A DNA stretch of 47,085 nt from Ramazzottius varieornatus. Its lineage: Eukaryota > Tardigrada > Eutardigrada > Parachela > Ramazzottiidae. Position 1 is the first letter of the stretch. Every line of letters starts with the position of its first letter. Shown here in pieces: positions 11,800 through 21,891 of the stretch. The stretch is taken from assembly GCA_001949185.1 (NCBI GenBank), contig BDGG01000002.1, positions 705,302 through 752,386 on the forward strand. The letters are read 5' to 3'. Both the position numbers and the translations under genes were made by a program. The notes under the pieces were generated by a model. It was not told the origin of the DNA. It did not search any database and saw nothing but the letters and a program-made list of their open reading frames with translations.

Positions 11800-11950
11800 C
11801 GAAACGGACGAGATTGTTATCCCAAGTGGCGCACCTTGGAAAACCCATCTTGTCCCATTTGACTGATTTCCCAAGTGGCGCACTTCAGCATTGTTGTTGT
11901 TGCTGTCGATCAGGAGCTTGCGCCACTTGGGATGATCTTGCACATTTCCT
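11800..11950. repeat. Hairpin array, one full and one half unit
   Basis: A half unit is at about 11820-11845 and a full palindrome at 11872-11932, with arms caagtggcgcac and gcgccacttggg. It lies just upstream (on the minus strand) of the larger exon of the broken FABP copy, where its first intron would be. Confidence 0.75.
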
Positions 11951-12690
11951 TTGCCCGCCTCCATTATGAACGAGTTGCGCGTCGCAACTCAAAATGACTT
12001 TGACGAGAGTGGGGTTATAATGGTCCATCTTCAGGCCTTTGCCAGTTTACCCAGGCTGCGGTGAGATGCACGTGACCACACTTGCCTACGTGATCTGTTG
12101 ATTAGTTGATTCGCGATTCCGTGACGTCACTTTCGCCCTGGATCCAGGCACGCAAGGAGCTTTCAAACATCTCTCTAATATCTCACAACCGTCAGATTTC
12201 TGCGCGATCGATCACAAAACTTCGAGCATAAAAATCTAGAATTCCTCAACGTGGAGCCGTCCGAAAAAAGTTGTCAGAACGAGCAGAAAGAATGAGAGTG
12301 CCTACCTTTCCTTAATGTTTTAATCATTCCACGTGCCTTCCCAGCTGGAGACTGGTGGCACCTCATACTGGCAGCTCACCGGCGCCTCGGCAGCACTATC
12401 TTGCATATCATAGACCACTATAACCCCCCTCTGCTTTGACTATGGATCAGCCAAACCGTTCTGTGTTCTGGTAAGAGGAAGTCCAGCTGAGGAGCAAGGC
12501 TCTGTTCAACGACAGTAATATACGTACTTTTCCATGGCACCTGCCATCATCACTTATTTTTTCACTTGATTGTTTCTGCTTGTATAGCTGTAAACCACAA
12601 GCCCTCCACAAGTCAGAATTGTATCTTCCAGCAAAAATGAGTCCTTCGTTGACATCACTTGGTTAATTGATGAACTATTGGATCGAATCC
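11950..12690. other. Intergenic between the two FABP copies
   Basis: I see no supported gene. A 40-codon minus-strand frame near 12320-12440 ends SSWEGTWND before a stop and looks faintly like a terminal exon, but no partner exon is evident. The 3' end of the intact FABP transcript should lie in the right part. Confidence 0.4.
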
Positions 12691-13276
12691 TCACAACCGT
12701 TTGTAGGTTCGCTGGGCATTACCACCATCCCACTTGTAGTCCTAAAAAATCACAGAAAGGGAGATTGATGAAACTAACATTGCAACTTGTAACCGTTGAG
12801 TTCGAGGAAGCTTCCGCACACTGCGAGTGTAAAATACATACCAGCTGGGTGCCCTCTGGTGTGAAGGTATACTCGACGTTGGCGATGAATTCATCCTCGA
12901 AAATTTGCTTCTGGACCAGCTTGCTGCCTTGTTGGGTGATGGTGGACCTGATGGTCTTGCCGCTGGGAGTCTTTTCGGTAAACTCTTGGCCGATCTTGAA
13001 CTTCATTTCCTTATTCATCACTTCCGTGTTGATCTTCATGGTCCATTCTTCACCGTCCTTGGACAGCTCGATGACCGGCTTCAGTTGCTTTCCGATTTCT
13101 GTAGAGGGAGGTGCACCGCATTGATCACTATTCACAGTAGTCTTTGAACAGAAGAAACAGAAACTGGAAAGAAGCTTACCGATCTGCTCCGCAGACGCGC
13201 CAGTCTTCCTCAGGTACTCATCGAAGCCGGTGCTGTTGGCCAGCTCGTACTTTCCAGCGACGTTAGGAGCAGCCAT
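12691..13276 (-). CDS. Fatty-acid-binding protein (FABP/CRABP family)
   Basis: This is a small cytosolic lipid carrier of the intracellular lipid-binding family, a ten-strand barrel that binds fatty acids or retinoids. Three exons: 13180-13276, 12842-13098 and 12691-12741. The total is 405 nt, giving 134 residues, the usual family length. The start is the ATG in caagATGGCTGCTCC. The N-terminus MAAPNVAGKYELANSTGFDE is the family signature, the middle reads KPVIELSKDGEEWTMKINTE, and the C-terminal RTYKRL provides the Arg-x-Tyr pair that normally contacts the ligand carboxylate. A clear TATA box lies upstream. A broken paralogue follows on the same strand, so the pair probably arose by tandem duplication. 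The ligand cannot be told from sequence. Confidence 0.93.
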
Positions 13277-13378
13277 CTTGACAAAAAAGGTGCAACACGT
13301 AGGGCGACGGGAAGAACTTTCGAAAGTCCACACGGAAGGTAACAGAACTGGCCAGAAGACTAGGCGGAAAACAGCAGT

Positions 13379-13388
13379 CTTTTATATC
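13379..13388 (-). promoter_or_regulatory. TATA box of the FABP gene
   Basis: The minus strand reads GGATATAAAAGACTG, a close match to the TATA consensus. It is about 105 bases upstream of the FABP ATG, which leaves a short leader of roughly 75 bases if transcription starts 30 bases downstream. No competing TATA is seen nearer. Confidence 0.6.
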
Positions 13389-14049
13389 CAAGTTCACACC
13401 GGTATCACTGAGACGTTTGCACGTTAGACCAGGTGAGATCAACACAGATACCGATAAAAGCAAAAGGTACATGGGGTATGGTAAACGAGCCGTCTACGTG
13501 TATGTCATTTTGCACATTTGCTCGAGTTGTCACAGCAGACAAAACCTGTGGACCTCGACGGTGATATCATTTTGTTTAGCGAAGCGAAACGAAATGGTTA
13601 ATACATTCAAACGCAGGCGAAAGTTCAACAAAGGTATCTGCAGAGTTACGACAGCCTTTGTGTTTGCCGGATAAACATAATTCCGGATAGTCATAAAGAG
13701 GATTGGTCATGATCAAGGACAGAAACATCGACCAAAAGCTCTTAAGTCCGAAGGTTCAACACTTTGTGCAGAATATACAGAAACTTATCGTGCCAAACCT
13801 CCATCCCTCTGCGTAATTTCTCGTGGACTTTTTCGAATGCCCCTGCACACTATCAGGCTACCAGCTTCGGGACGACTACTGGTGTATCCCTCGCGTCATA
13901 CTGCGACAATACCTTCTCGAAGAACTAACCGACAAACATGAACAGAAAACGCTACCAACACTCCATTGTTGGTATGGACTGTTGGTAAAGAAGGAAAGGG
14001 TTCTGGCCGGATGCGATCAGGAGGGATTTGGTGCACGTACAGGTGCCGT
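13389..14049. other. Intergenic, no supported gene
   Basis: Sequence upstream of the FABP gene. An 83-codon plus-strand frame near 13823-14074 has no ATG-context or family support and overlaps the minus-strand fragment described next. Nothing else is seen. Confidence 0.4.
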
Positions 14050-14475
14050 CACTCCGAATGCATCTCACCTATAAAAAAGGGAAACAACAAAGTATTCTGA
14101 ATCTATCTAGTACTGCATGTTAGATCGAGCTTAACAATGAAAGGGAGGAAGTACCTGATGCCGGCTATATTAAGAGCAACGCCCCTTATCTCGTACGTTG
14201 CGCCTGCTAACAACTTTAAAATCTGAATCGCTAGTCGGCATTTTTCTTCATGCCAACCAGTCTGTTCTTCTGGCTGATACTTCACGTAGAACTTCTCGAT
14301 CGACACGCCGTTGTCCAGAAAGTAGAGCTCCCTGTGTTCGCCATGGCGTTGACCACTTAATTTGTAGAATACGGCGCTGTCACTTTCAGGGACAACAGCG
14401 TTGTCGACTTTTCGGATTTATCATTAACACTGTCTTTCGAATCTTCCATGCGATGATGATAGTCAATTTTCTAAA
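13973..14475 (-). CDS. Unrecognised coding fragment, possibly frameshifted
   Basis: I do not recognise this protein, but the minus strand has protein-like frames. Around 14158-14415 it reads AVFYKLSGQRHGEHRELYFL, then IEKFYVKYQPEEQTGWHEEK and AIQILKLLAGATYEIRGVAL, followed by a possible donor gtacttcc near 14155. A following frame near 13973-14067 contains RSDGTCTCTKSLLIASGQNP and ends ECW with a stop, after an acceptor-like ttttttatag near 14070. Upstream, an ATG at about 14450 starts MEDSKDSVNDKSEK. This joins the main frame only if one base is missing near 14412. The splice phases between the two parts do not fit cleanly. Either the gene is decaying, the assembly has an error, or my exon borders are wrong. 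Confidence 0.4.
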
Positions 14476-14695
14476 CTACAAGTCTCCAGCTGAGGGCGCA
14501 GATTGGTCGGGTGTTGCTTGAGTACTCTTCTGACAATTCTTGACAGAAAGAAGGCAAACCCGACACGAGTCACAAGATCGACGCGATGACTCGGAAATCC
14601 TCTCACTATCAGGGTCAACGGAAAGAAACTATCACAAAACCAGATTAAAACAACAACGTAAGACTTTACTATGTACAGTACAGACTTTCGGCCCG

Positions 14696-16471
14696 TCATC
14701 TGCGGGAAGACCTATCGCGAGATCGAGATCGCGACTTTTTCCGTCTGTGGTCCTTCGAAGACTTTCGTGGGTTCCCGTGGCTTTCCATCCTTCGTTCTTC
14801 TTTGCGTTCGCGGCGCGAATCCTTTTCTAGCCTGCGCTCTTTGTTATGGCGTTTCTGTTTGACTTTATCACCATGTTCAGCCTTTTCCTTCTTGTCCGCT
14901 TTCTCTTTCTTTTTTTTCTTAGCTGCCTTCTTTTCCTCGTCAGAATCTTCCAGCAAGGACTGTAGCATCTTGATGCGTTCTTCTTTCTGTGCGGCCTTGT
15001 GCTCTTGCACGAAACCGTACATTGGATCCTCGTGCATCTAGAAGCGCAGAACAAGGGTCGTTCAAGTAAAAAGAGAATGAGGCCGAACACTGTAAACGCA
15101 CAATCGGGCATCTGCATACGTGAATGCGTCCAAAGCAGGTCTGACCCAATCATTCAGGAGAACGTTTTCGGACCCCAAGAAAAAGCTTTAACTGGAGATG
15201 CATCTATGTCAAACAGACCTTGAGAAACACGAATCTAAACTCAGAATTGGATTCTGACCACAGGTCAGAAAGTTACGAGGAGGTAGCTGAAAGTGTTGAA
15301 AATCTACGTGGCGCACGAATCGGCACGCGCACTGGCCGAAATACTCTGTGCGCAGTCAAGTTTATCCAACTAACCAATTACTAATAGTCCACAGACAATA
15401 TGCACCGGAAGTGCTTGCTGGTGCGCGTCTCCAGCTGAAGTGCGCTGCTGACACCAAGACCAGCCCCTAACACCCCTGTGATTTTCGGTAAATAACCTCC
15501 AATTTTTCAGCCACTCGTTTTGTCTTCATTACCGCCCCAAAGTTCCCCAAATTGAACCTTTAGTACAGTTCAATATTTCGAACAACTTGATGTCAGAAAA
15601 GGCCGAATCCAAGCCAAAATACTTTGGACGCATTCTCGTATGCAGATACTTACATAACGAAACTGTTCGATTTTCCGATTTCCAGACTCGTACAGGGGAC
15701 ATTCTTTATCGCCGGACCTGTGTCCGTAGTTTTTACATTTCCAACCTACGATCACAAAATAAGATTGTCTCCATTGAATCTCAACGCCAGCCTGATCCGT
15801 ATGTAAGTTTCTGCTGTCCGAAACGGATAACCTGGAGCTCAGCAAACAAACTCGGCCAGATTATTTCCCCAAGTGGCGCACGGTTTCGGTGTTAATGGCT
15901 TGAAGCGTGCGCCGCTTGAAAGTCGATCTTGTCTGTCTTCCCAGATGCGCATGGTTGCAGTGTTATTGACTGGAGGCATGCGCCACCCGCAAGAACAATT
16001 TTGCCGAGCTTGCCTCTAAATTCCAGTCAATCACGCTTACACTGCATCACTTTAACTTCTTTTCCCAAAGGCATCTGTCAACAAAAAAACAGGTTTATTC
16101 GAAGTGAAATGGTTCAGAAGAACATCAAGGGGTATTCACCCATAAGCCTTTAGAAGGGGCTTTGGCCAGAAATTCCCTGGCATCTTTGTTTTCGGGACGA
16201 TCGGGAATGCAGTCTTCTGGTCGTTCTTGATTGCGATCTTTGACCAAGCCAGGGGGAGGCGCTTGATAACTACGGAAAAATCACTGATGTGGTTTCCAAA
16301 AGACAGAAGTATTAGGCACTTGATTGTGTTATAGACTTACAAGGTGTCTATGTGCTTCAGTGCCTCTAACAGAGTGGAGTCCATCCGCGATTCGAGGCTT
16401 GCTCCTGATCCTTTGGTAAGTGTCGCTGTTGTAGATCCATCTCTAGATCTGGAACAGCGACGCGAGGACAT
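14696..16471 (-). CDS. RP9: RP9 / PAP-1 homologue, splicing-associated nuclear protein
   Basis: This is the homologue of human RP9 (PAP-1), a nuclear speckle protein tied to pre-mRNA splicing and, in people, to a dominant retinitis pigmentosa. Five exons: 16341-16471, 16140-16269, 16041-16074, 15654-15745 and 14696-15037. All phases agree and the total is 729 nt, giving 242 residues. The match runs in order: a serine/arginine-rich start (MSSRRCSRSRDG), LKHIDTFYQAPPPGLVKD, CIPDRPENKDAREFLAKAP, MPLGKEVKVMQ, then the zinc knuckle CWKCKNYGHRSGDKECP. It continues with KIEQFRYMHEDPMYGFVQEH, an acidic stretch and a Lys/Arg-rich tail ending in an SR-type segment. Intron 3 holds a hairpin array and intron 4 an inverted repeat. 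It lies head to head with MMACHC across a tRNA gene. Confidence 0.93.
15110..15647. repeat. Inverted repeat spanning RP9 intron 4
   Basis: The 26-base arms 15110-15135 and 15622-15647 are inverted copies with one mismatch (ATCTGCATACG..GAATGCGTCC). The distal arm starts immediately after the donor gtaagt, so the intron could fold with most of its length as a loop. It may be a small element of about 540 bases or a structured intron. Confidence 0.6.
15833..16010. repeat. Hairpin array, two units (RP9 intron 3)
   Basis: It begins with the family terminus ggagctcagcaaacaaactc. Units lie at about 15869-15925 and 15938-15991, the second with a decayed left arm. It is one of the clearest examples of an outer terminus. 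Confidence 0.8.
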
Positions 16472-16646
16472 TCTGACGGTCGTGAGTTCTGACAGATCAA
16501 CACGAAGATAGAGCGTGTTGCAGAAGAAGGTGAATGGAAAAAGCAAAAACCTAAAAAAGTTCCGTTGGAAGAGAGGCAAATCAACAACCGGAAGTGAACG
16601 GCGAATCAAGTCGTCGAGATCCCCAGGCGCGCCAAAGGCTAAGCAG

Positions 16647-16652
16647 AAAAAA
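16647..16652 (-). terminator. RNA polymerase III terminator of the tRNA gene
   Basis: On the minus strand a run of six T residues begins two bases after the mature tRNA end. This is the standard Pol III stop signal. Confidence 0.75.
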
Positions 16653-16653
16653 T

Positions 16654-16725
16654 TTCCCAAACGGGGAATCGAACCCCGGCCACCGCCGTGAGAGGGCGGT
16701 ATCCTAGCCACTAGACCATTTGGGA
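16654..16725 (-). tRNA. tRNA-Glu (anticodon CTC)
   Basis: The minus strand folds as a complete 72-base cloverleaf without an intron. The acceptor stem pairs TCCCAAA with TTTGGGA. The A box TGGTCTAGTGG and B box GGTTCGATTCC are both canonical. The anticodon stem CCGCC/GGCGG closes the loop CTCTCAC, which gives anticodon CTC at 16690-16692. The sequence matches the usual metazoan glutamate tRNA closely. It sits between the starts of RP9 and MMACHC, about 180 and 130 bases away. Confidence 0.97.
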
Positions 16726-16858
16726 TCCCTAAATGCATTGTGCAATCTTACGCTTCCAAAGTTATAGAATCAGTTATCAGGTAGCATATCAGCTGATTTC
16801 GGTCGTGCAGCGTTCCCGAGTTCCGACTGGCCATTTCCTCCTTTTCGTCCCATGCAAG

Positions 16859-18072
16859 ATGGATTTATCCTACTTCCACGATGGGCTACGGAACATGTGT
16901 CCTCTGGCATCGAAGGTACGAGAGGATGCAAGCGACAGCTGCGCTGACGGGGGAATAACGTCGGGAAAGTGCGATGCGCCCTTCCATGAAATATTCCAGC
17001 GTGTCTGCTCCGAAATGGAACCTCGCGGCTTCGAAGCTCATTCCTTCCTTGTCGGTAAGTTACAGCACTTACGTAAAACCAGAGCTTCATCTCACTTGTT
17101 GTTTCAGGTTGGTACAACGATATAGTGGACGAGCCCTTCCGGTTAAACTACCCTCCCAACACGCCTGCCATCCTCCTGCTCAGCGCGCCATCCATGTTCG
17201 AGAAAACCTTCATTCCTTTTTTGCTCAAACAGGACCTCGAGAACCTGCAAGATCCTGTTGACCGGTGCATGGTGGAGCTTTTCACGGTCTTACGACATGA
17301 CTGGGGTGGTGCGGAGAACGTGAATGTCGTTCATGACTTCGAGCTTCATCCAAACCGTCGGCCGAAGTTGCTCGTTCAGACTGCTGCTCACGTTTCCGGT
17401 GCTGCGTTCCTCTACCAAAGGAAGAATATTCCTCCGAGCGACCACAGCCCTAAAAGAGTAAGCACTTTGCAGGACTACCGTTCGCAAATGCTGATCTCAC
17501 AGGTTTCTATCATGGCGTCGGACTGGTTTCTACATATGTATTTGGGAACTCGACAAAATTGTTTTCATAAGTGGCGCATCTTGTCAGTATTGTTGGCTGG
17601 CAGTGTGCGCCACTTCAGAAATTGATTTTGTCCAGGTGAATTATCTCCCCAGGCGGTGTATGTTTTCAGTATATTAGGTTGAAAATGTCCGCCATTTGGA
17701 GAAAATCTCTTGCCGAGCTACTTGGCCTTGTTTCGGAAGTACTTACTGATTTTCTGTCTGTAGAAGATGATGGGACTCTGCCTGCATCCAAAATACGGTG
17801 GATGGTTCGCCATTCGTGGTTGTCTTATTTTCAAGAATCTAAACTGTGATGATCTTCCAAGGAAGGAGGCTCATAACGTCCTAGTGGAACCTGCTGATCA
17901 GCTGAATGCCGTGGAGCTCTTCAACTATCATTGGAGAGATTGCCGCTTCCGAGACGCCATCGACGTTCAAGCGAAATACTCGGAACTGCAGCAAAGGTAT
18001 TTCAACACTCCTTCTGGACAACGTGGACCAATCCTCAGAGAAATTATCGAAAAATATTCAAACATTATTTAA
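16859..18072 (+). CDS. MMACHC: MMACHC, cobalamin-processing enzyme (CblC)
   Basis: This is the homologue of MMACHC, a cytosolic flavin- and glutathione-dependent enzyme that removes the upper ligand (cyanide or alkyl groups) from incoming vitamin B12 before it is shared between methionine synthase and methylmalonyl-CoA mutase. Three exons: 16859-17054, 17108-17457 and 17764-18072. The total is 855 nt, giving 284 residues against 282 in humans. Diagnostic segments are EPRGFEAHSFLVGWYND, FELHPNRRPKLLVQTAAHVS, LCLHPKYGGWFAIRG and ELFNYHWRDCRFRDAIDVQA. These cover the nitroreductase-like core that binds cobalamin and flavin. The N-terminus carries about 45 extra residues, and the human proline-rich tail is missing. 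The start is the first ATG after the tRNA gene. The stop is 49 bases from the stop of MRPL46 on the other strand. Intron 2 contains a hairpin array. Confidence 0.96.
17545..17715. repeat. Hairpin array, two units (MMACHC intron 2)
   Basis: The units lie at about 17565-17622 and 17648-17702. The first is well preserved, and the second has diverged arms (aggcggtgtat and atgtccgccattt). The leading linker reads gaactcgacaaaattg. Confidence 0.75.
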
Positions 18073-18121
18073 AATTGGCGAGTGGATATACGGAGTGGAT
18101 TTATGGTGTGTTATTAGAGCT

Positions 18122-19642
18122 TTAATAACGGAGTTTGAACAAAGTGTCATGATCTGTTTCGTTCACCCGTAAACTAGCATAATTGAATTCATACATAAAC
18201 CGTTCAATACGATTGAAATATTTCGGTATTACAGTTTGCTCTAACTCTTCCCTGGTTGCCCATTTGAAATCTTTGATATCTTCGGACGGTGTCACGTTGG
18301 CTGAATTTCTGTTCAGCAAAGCTTTGAAGAAAAATACCTGGAAAATAAAAAGTTGGTCAGTTCCCGAACTGAAGTTCGAAAAATGGTAAAGATGTTGGAC
18401 GGGTGGAAGAAGAAACGTTAGCGAACCTTTGCACCGTAAAATTCCTTAGCGATGTCAGATTCCACCGGGTATTTATACTTGCAGAAGCCGAATGGAACGC
18501 TTCCCAGGAAAGAGCACTTCATCGTTTCGCCGCAATGGGCATGAAGAACTCTTTCAGCAGTCTGCCGCATACTTTCCCCATTTTGCCAGGGTCCCTGAGG
18601 AAAGACCCACTGAGGTGCGTCGCCAAGTTGCTGGTTTACGACGAGGTAGAGCTTTCTGTCGAGCTTCCTGTTCAGCGATTTCACGTCGTTCCTCTGGTCA
18701 GCTTCTATAAAACAGCGCACATAGATTCACTGAAATCTTATTACTGCACCAAATGGAATGTGAGCAAATGGTGTGAGACAGATCGTTGTCCCAAGTGGCG
18801 CACATTTTGATGTCGTTGGTCCAACAGTATGCGCCACTTGGAAAATGATTAGGTTCAATCCAGCTTCCCACGTTTGGAATCCTAACAATAACGTTAAGAA
18901 ATCTCAGAAGAATACTGTAGTTCGTAAAATGCCGATGAGGGTTCTGTGATCAAACTGGTTCAGTCAACGCAGACATGCCTGTTGTTCGATCAGCTGGAGC
19001 GAATTTTTGGAAGTTCTCGTTCCATTTATCCTCCAGATCTTGCGCTGTCTCCTTCACGGCAGCATCTTCCTGAGCCACATCTTCTTCCGCATCTTGCTGC
19101 TTCTTCTTCCGCTTAGCTTTACCTCTGGAAAAAAATACAGAGGGCACAATAAAGACGCTGAATTACTTGTTCGCTTCAGAGCTTCAAACAGAAACTTTCA
19201 CTGACGCTTCTTGGAGCTTCGTTAGTTCGTGGTCGGACAGCCAGCTCGTCTCGAATTCCTGCTTATCCAATAAGGCCGCGAAGCTTCTCTCCATTTCGTT
19301 GAGAGGAGCGGATACTACAGGAGGACGTTCGAGGCAGACAGCACTAATCAACTGCCATTTGCGCATGTGAAGATCGGCGTTCTGCGCTTCTGTCATCTGC
19401 AAAGCGCGCTGACGAACCTCCAGCGCTTTCGCCGTCTCTGCACCTGGCTTCCTTGGCATCCTCAAAACCTTTCCTGTAGCATAGACCCACGACTCAGATG
19501 TCTTGCCACTGCTCTGAATAAATACCGACACACGGTTTACAGTACCTGTCTGGTACGACCGACTTGATGTCCGACAAGTGCACGCGATCGACGCGATCCA
19601 GATCCTGGCATGCTGTGTCGACTGAGCGATCATGAAGGACAT
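18122..19642 (-). CDS. MRPL46: Mitochondrial large-subunit ribosomal protein L46
   Basis: This is the homologue of MRPL46, a nudix-fold protein of the mitochondrial large ribosomal subunit. Four exons: 19206-19642, 18979-19124, 18427-18704 and 18122-18337. The total is 1077 nt, giving 358 residues. The match includes KWQLISAVCLERPPVV, SDHELTKLQEA, AQDLEDKWNENFQKF, EADQRNDVKSLNRKLDRKLY, WVFPQGPWQNGESMRQTAER and AKVFFFKALL. Intron 2 must use a GC donor: exon 2 ends ACAG, followed by gcatgt. No GT donor nearby keeps the frame into EADQRND. The first exon adds a long N-terminus that begins MSFMIAQSTQHARIWIASIA, a plausible mitochondrial targeting peptide. The exact start is less sure than the rest because the human protein is about 80 residues shorter. 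A hairpin unit lies in the GC-AG intron. Confidence 0.93.
18775..18850. repeat. Single hairpin unit (MRPL46 GC-AG intron)
   Basis: One palindrome at about 18789-18842, with left arm cccaagtggcgcacatt and right arm gtatgcgccacttgg. It is one of the single-unit loci. Confidence 0.75.
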
Positions 19643-20142
19643 TCTCGGTACGTCGAAGCTTTCGTGTAGAAGTCGGTTTTGCTGAACAAGAAGAGGAATC
19701 CGGACTCCGGAACACAAGTTTTCCTCGGCTTCAGGCTCCACCGGAAGTGACAACTGAAAAGTCCAGTAATCTAGTTCAACAATAAACGTCAAGCGTGACT
19801 GCAATGATGTTATATTAGTGATGTGATTTAATGCATCGTACGTACTGGGCGTGGTTCCAGCAACGTGGTGTGAATGGCGGCTGTACAGCTAGCTCTATGT
19901 GACAGGCTTGATCGCCGAGTTCAAATCCGTGCCAGTCTCCTTCCTTCTAAACTGCCGCAGAGGTCCGTGCTGTATCTCGCTTCCCAAAGTATGCCGTCAA
20001 AAAGAAATTTCCTTCGAAATTATCCGCCCTGAATTTGTTTAGAATTCCTGCTCAGCATCTGAACTGAAGAGTACCCTTTCCTTTTTTCTAGGTTAAGGAA
20101 GCGGGCTTGGAGCAAATTGAGAAGGAGGGTGAACGGGACAAG

Positions 20143-21435
20143 ATGACTGCGCCATCGACGGGAAGCGAGGCTACGCCTTTAGACCTCAGGATGGCATCTC
20201 CACCCGTTCCTACTCCTCATCCTCTCTACCATCAGTCTGTGACTCTGGTCGATCCATCCGGGAAGGAATTTCTCCTGAACATGTCCGTTGAAGATTTACG
20301 TGATTTAGTCCGTAGTACCATTATCCTGCGCGAGGCAGCCGAGAACGCATCTGCTGAAGTGGCTCCTGTGATACCTCCGTCTGCTCCTGTGACCCAGCGA
20401 AAACCCATTCCCTTTCAAGGTATATCTCTCTTCTCAACGAGTGTCGAATATCTCTTTCCGCATTAATTTTCGTTTGAATTTTGAGATGCTCAAAGTCAAA
20501 TAGATTTGGGAGAGCTGGACATTTCAAAACAGGGCGTGAAACAGCATGTTTCAGACGCGGCTCGGTATGCTTGATTGTTTGATGGTCGTGACGTGGATTT
20601 GCTTGTGCTGTGATCTTGTGGTTATGAACTCTTGCTGATGAACAGGGCGGTGCCCGGACAAATCAAGTAGTTGACCATGTGACGTTTGCCTCTGCATTGG
20701 CGGTTGATAAGTCACGCGTGGGTACTGCATACGTCCAGACTGGGTTGATTGTTGATTGCTTGCACCCTGGGTAAGGTACTTGATTGACTGGCTCGTTGAC
20801 AGGCTGACAACGAGCAGCAGCCAGCTGCAGCCTTGATATACGAATAAAAACGTTATGGTTTGCAGAAAGTCAAAATGGGGATGTCATATCATTCTGCCTG
20901 GACGACGACATTCCTCGAGCGCAGCAAATCCACGTCACGACCACTTATTTTCCAGAGTACATATCGAAACGAAGGCTAAAAGAGCTGGCCAAGGTAGATG
21001 AGAACGTAGCAGCTGCCATGGGTCGTAGTGGTGATAGTCCGCCACCTGAGGAAGCTGAGTCCAGATCTCGCGTATCTCCTGCCGAAGACGACGATGACGA
21101 CTCGACGGAAGATGGGAGAAAGATGCACAAGTGTCGTCTTCCAGGTTGCACAAAGATTTACTCCAAGAGTTCCCACCTGAAAGCCCACCTGAGAACCCAT
21201 ACGGGCGAGAAACCTTATCCTTGCAACTGGCCTTCCTGCAAGTGGCGCTTCGCTAGATCCGATGAACTCACAAGGCATTACCGTGAGTCTCTACCGGTTT
21301 TCACCTAGTAAGGGATGATTACAGGTTTGTTTTTCTTCAGGAAAGCATACGGGGGACAAGCCATTCAAGTGTCGGCAGTGCGACAAAGCCTTCTCCAGGA
21401 GCGACCATCTTTCTCTCCATATGAAACGTCATTGA
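20143..21435 (+). CDS. Krueppel-like factor (KLF), three C2H2 fingers
   Basis: This is a nuclear transcription factor of the SP/KLF family that binds GC- and CACCC-boxes. Exons: 20143-20419, 20866-21282 and 21341-21435. From this ATG there are 789 nt, or 262 residues. Three C-terminal fingers lie in the last 85 residues: [20 protein letters not shown], then [19 protein letters not shown], then [20 protein letters not shown]. They have KLF linkers (HTGEKPY, HTGDKPF) and the second and third exons split inside the second linker, as is common. The N-terminus has PLDLR at residues 12-16, close to the PxDLS motif by which KLF3/8/12 recruit the CtBP corepressor. An acidic run of D residues precedes the fingers. 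The frame stays open upstream to an acceptor at about 20090 (ttttctag), so an earlier coding exon is possible. Confidence 0.92.
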
Positions 21436-21891
21436 TGATAGACTTCTTTACTTTCTCGTTGGCGTTTTGCCGTCTCTAAAAAGAGCTCTATTTGATGTTG
21501 CTTTTTGGGTTTTATCTTTTATCTGGAAAAGTTGCAGTCAAGGAAAGTTTTCGCCTCAGTCGAAGCCGTGTATTATCTTTCTCATTTGATCTTCTAACCT
21601 ACCTGTAAATTTTGTTTTCTACTTCTTTTCTAGCTGAGTTTTTGCTTTTATCCACTGTCGTTAATTTAAGTGTTAGAGCTGGTGGTGAAACTGGGAGGTG
21701 TGGTTCCGTAAAGTACGGAAGCGGAAGCTCTGACGTTGTAAAGTGCTTACTGCAATGGGAGGTAATGTGTAATGTTATACGTGCTACTTAATGGTTGTAC
21801 CGGTATGTCATCTCATGGAAAATCACTTGGTTGTTGATCAAGACTACAGAGGCGAAAAGCGAGTTTTCGTCAGAAATGCTGACAATCTACC

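Noticed and set aside
12302-12440. Possible terminal exon ending in GTWND on the minus strand
   Set aside because: No splice partner or homologue could be found; 40 codons are too few to support a call.
12719-13333. A single continuous 204-codon frame over the FABP gene
   Set aside because: It reads through an intron; the spliced three-exon model gives a standard 134-residue FABP.
15305-15340. gtggcgcacg near 15306 as a further hairpin unit
   Set aside because: No inverted partner arm or linker is present, so it is at most a degraded fragment.
19519-19550. A possible 32-base intron in MRPL46 exon 1 (gtactg to ttcag)
   Set aside because: Removing it breaks the frame, while keeping it leaves the frame open, and 32 bases is too short for a usual intron.
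19905-19945. A tRNA-like stretch (gagttcaaatccgtgcc)
   Set aside because: It resembles a B box, but no cloverleaf or acceptor stem can be formed around it.
21238-21250. caagtggcgctt inside the KLF finger exon
   Set aside because: It encodes the conserved Cys-Lys-Trp-Arg of the second finger; similarity to the hairpin arm is chance.
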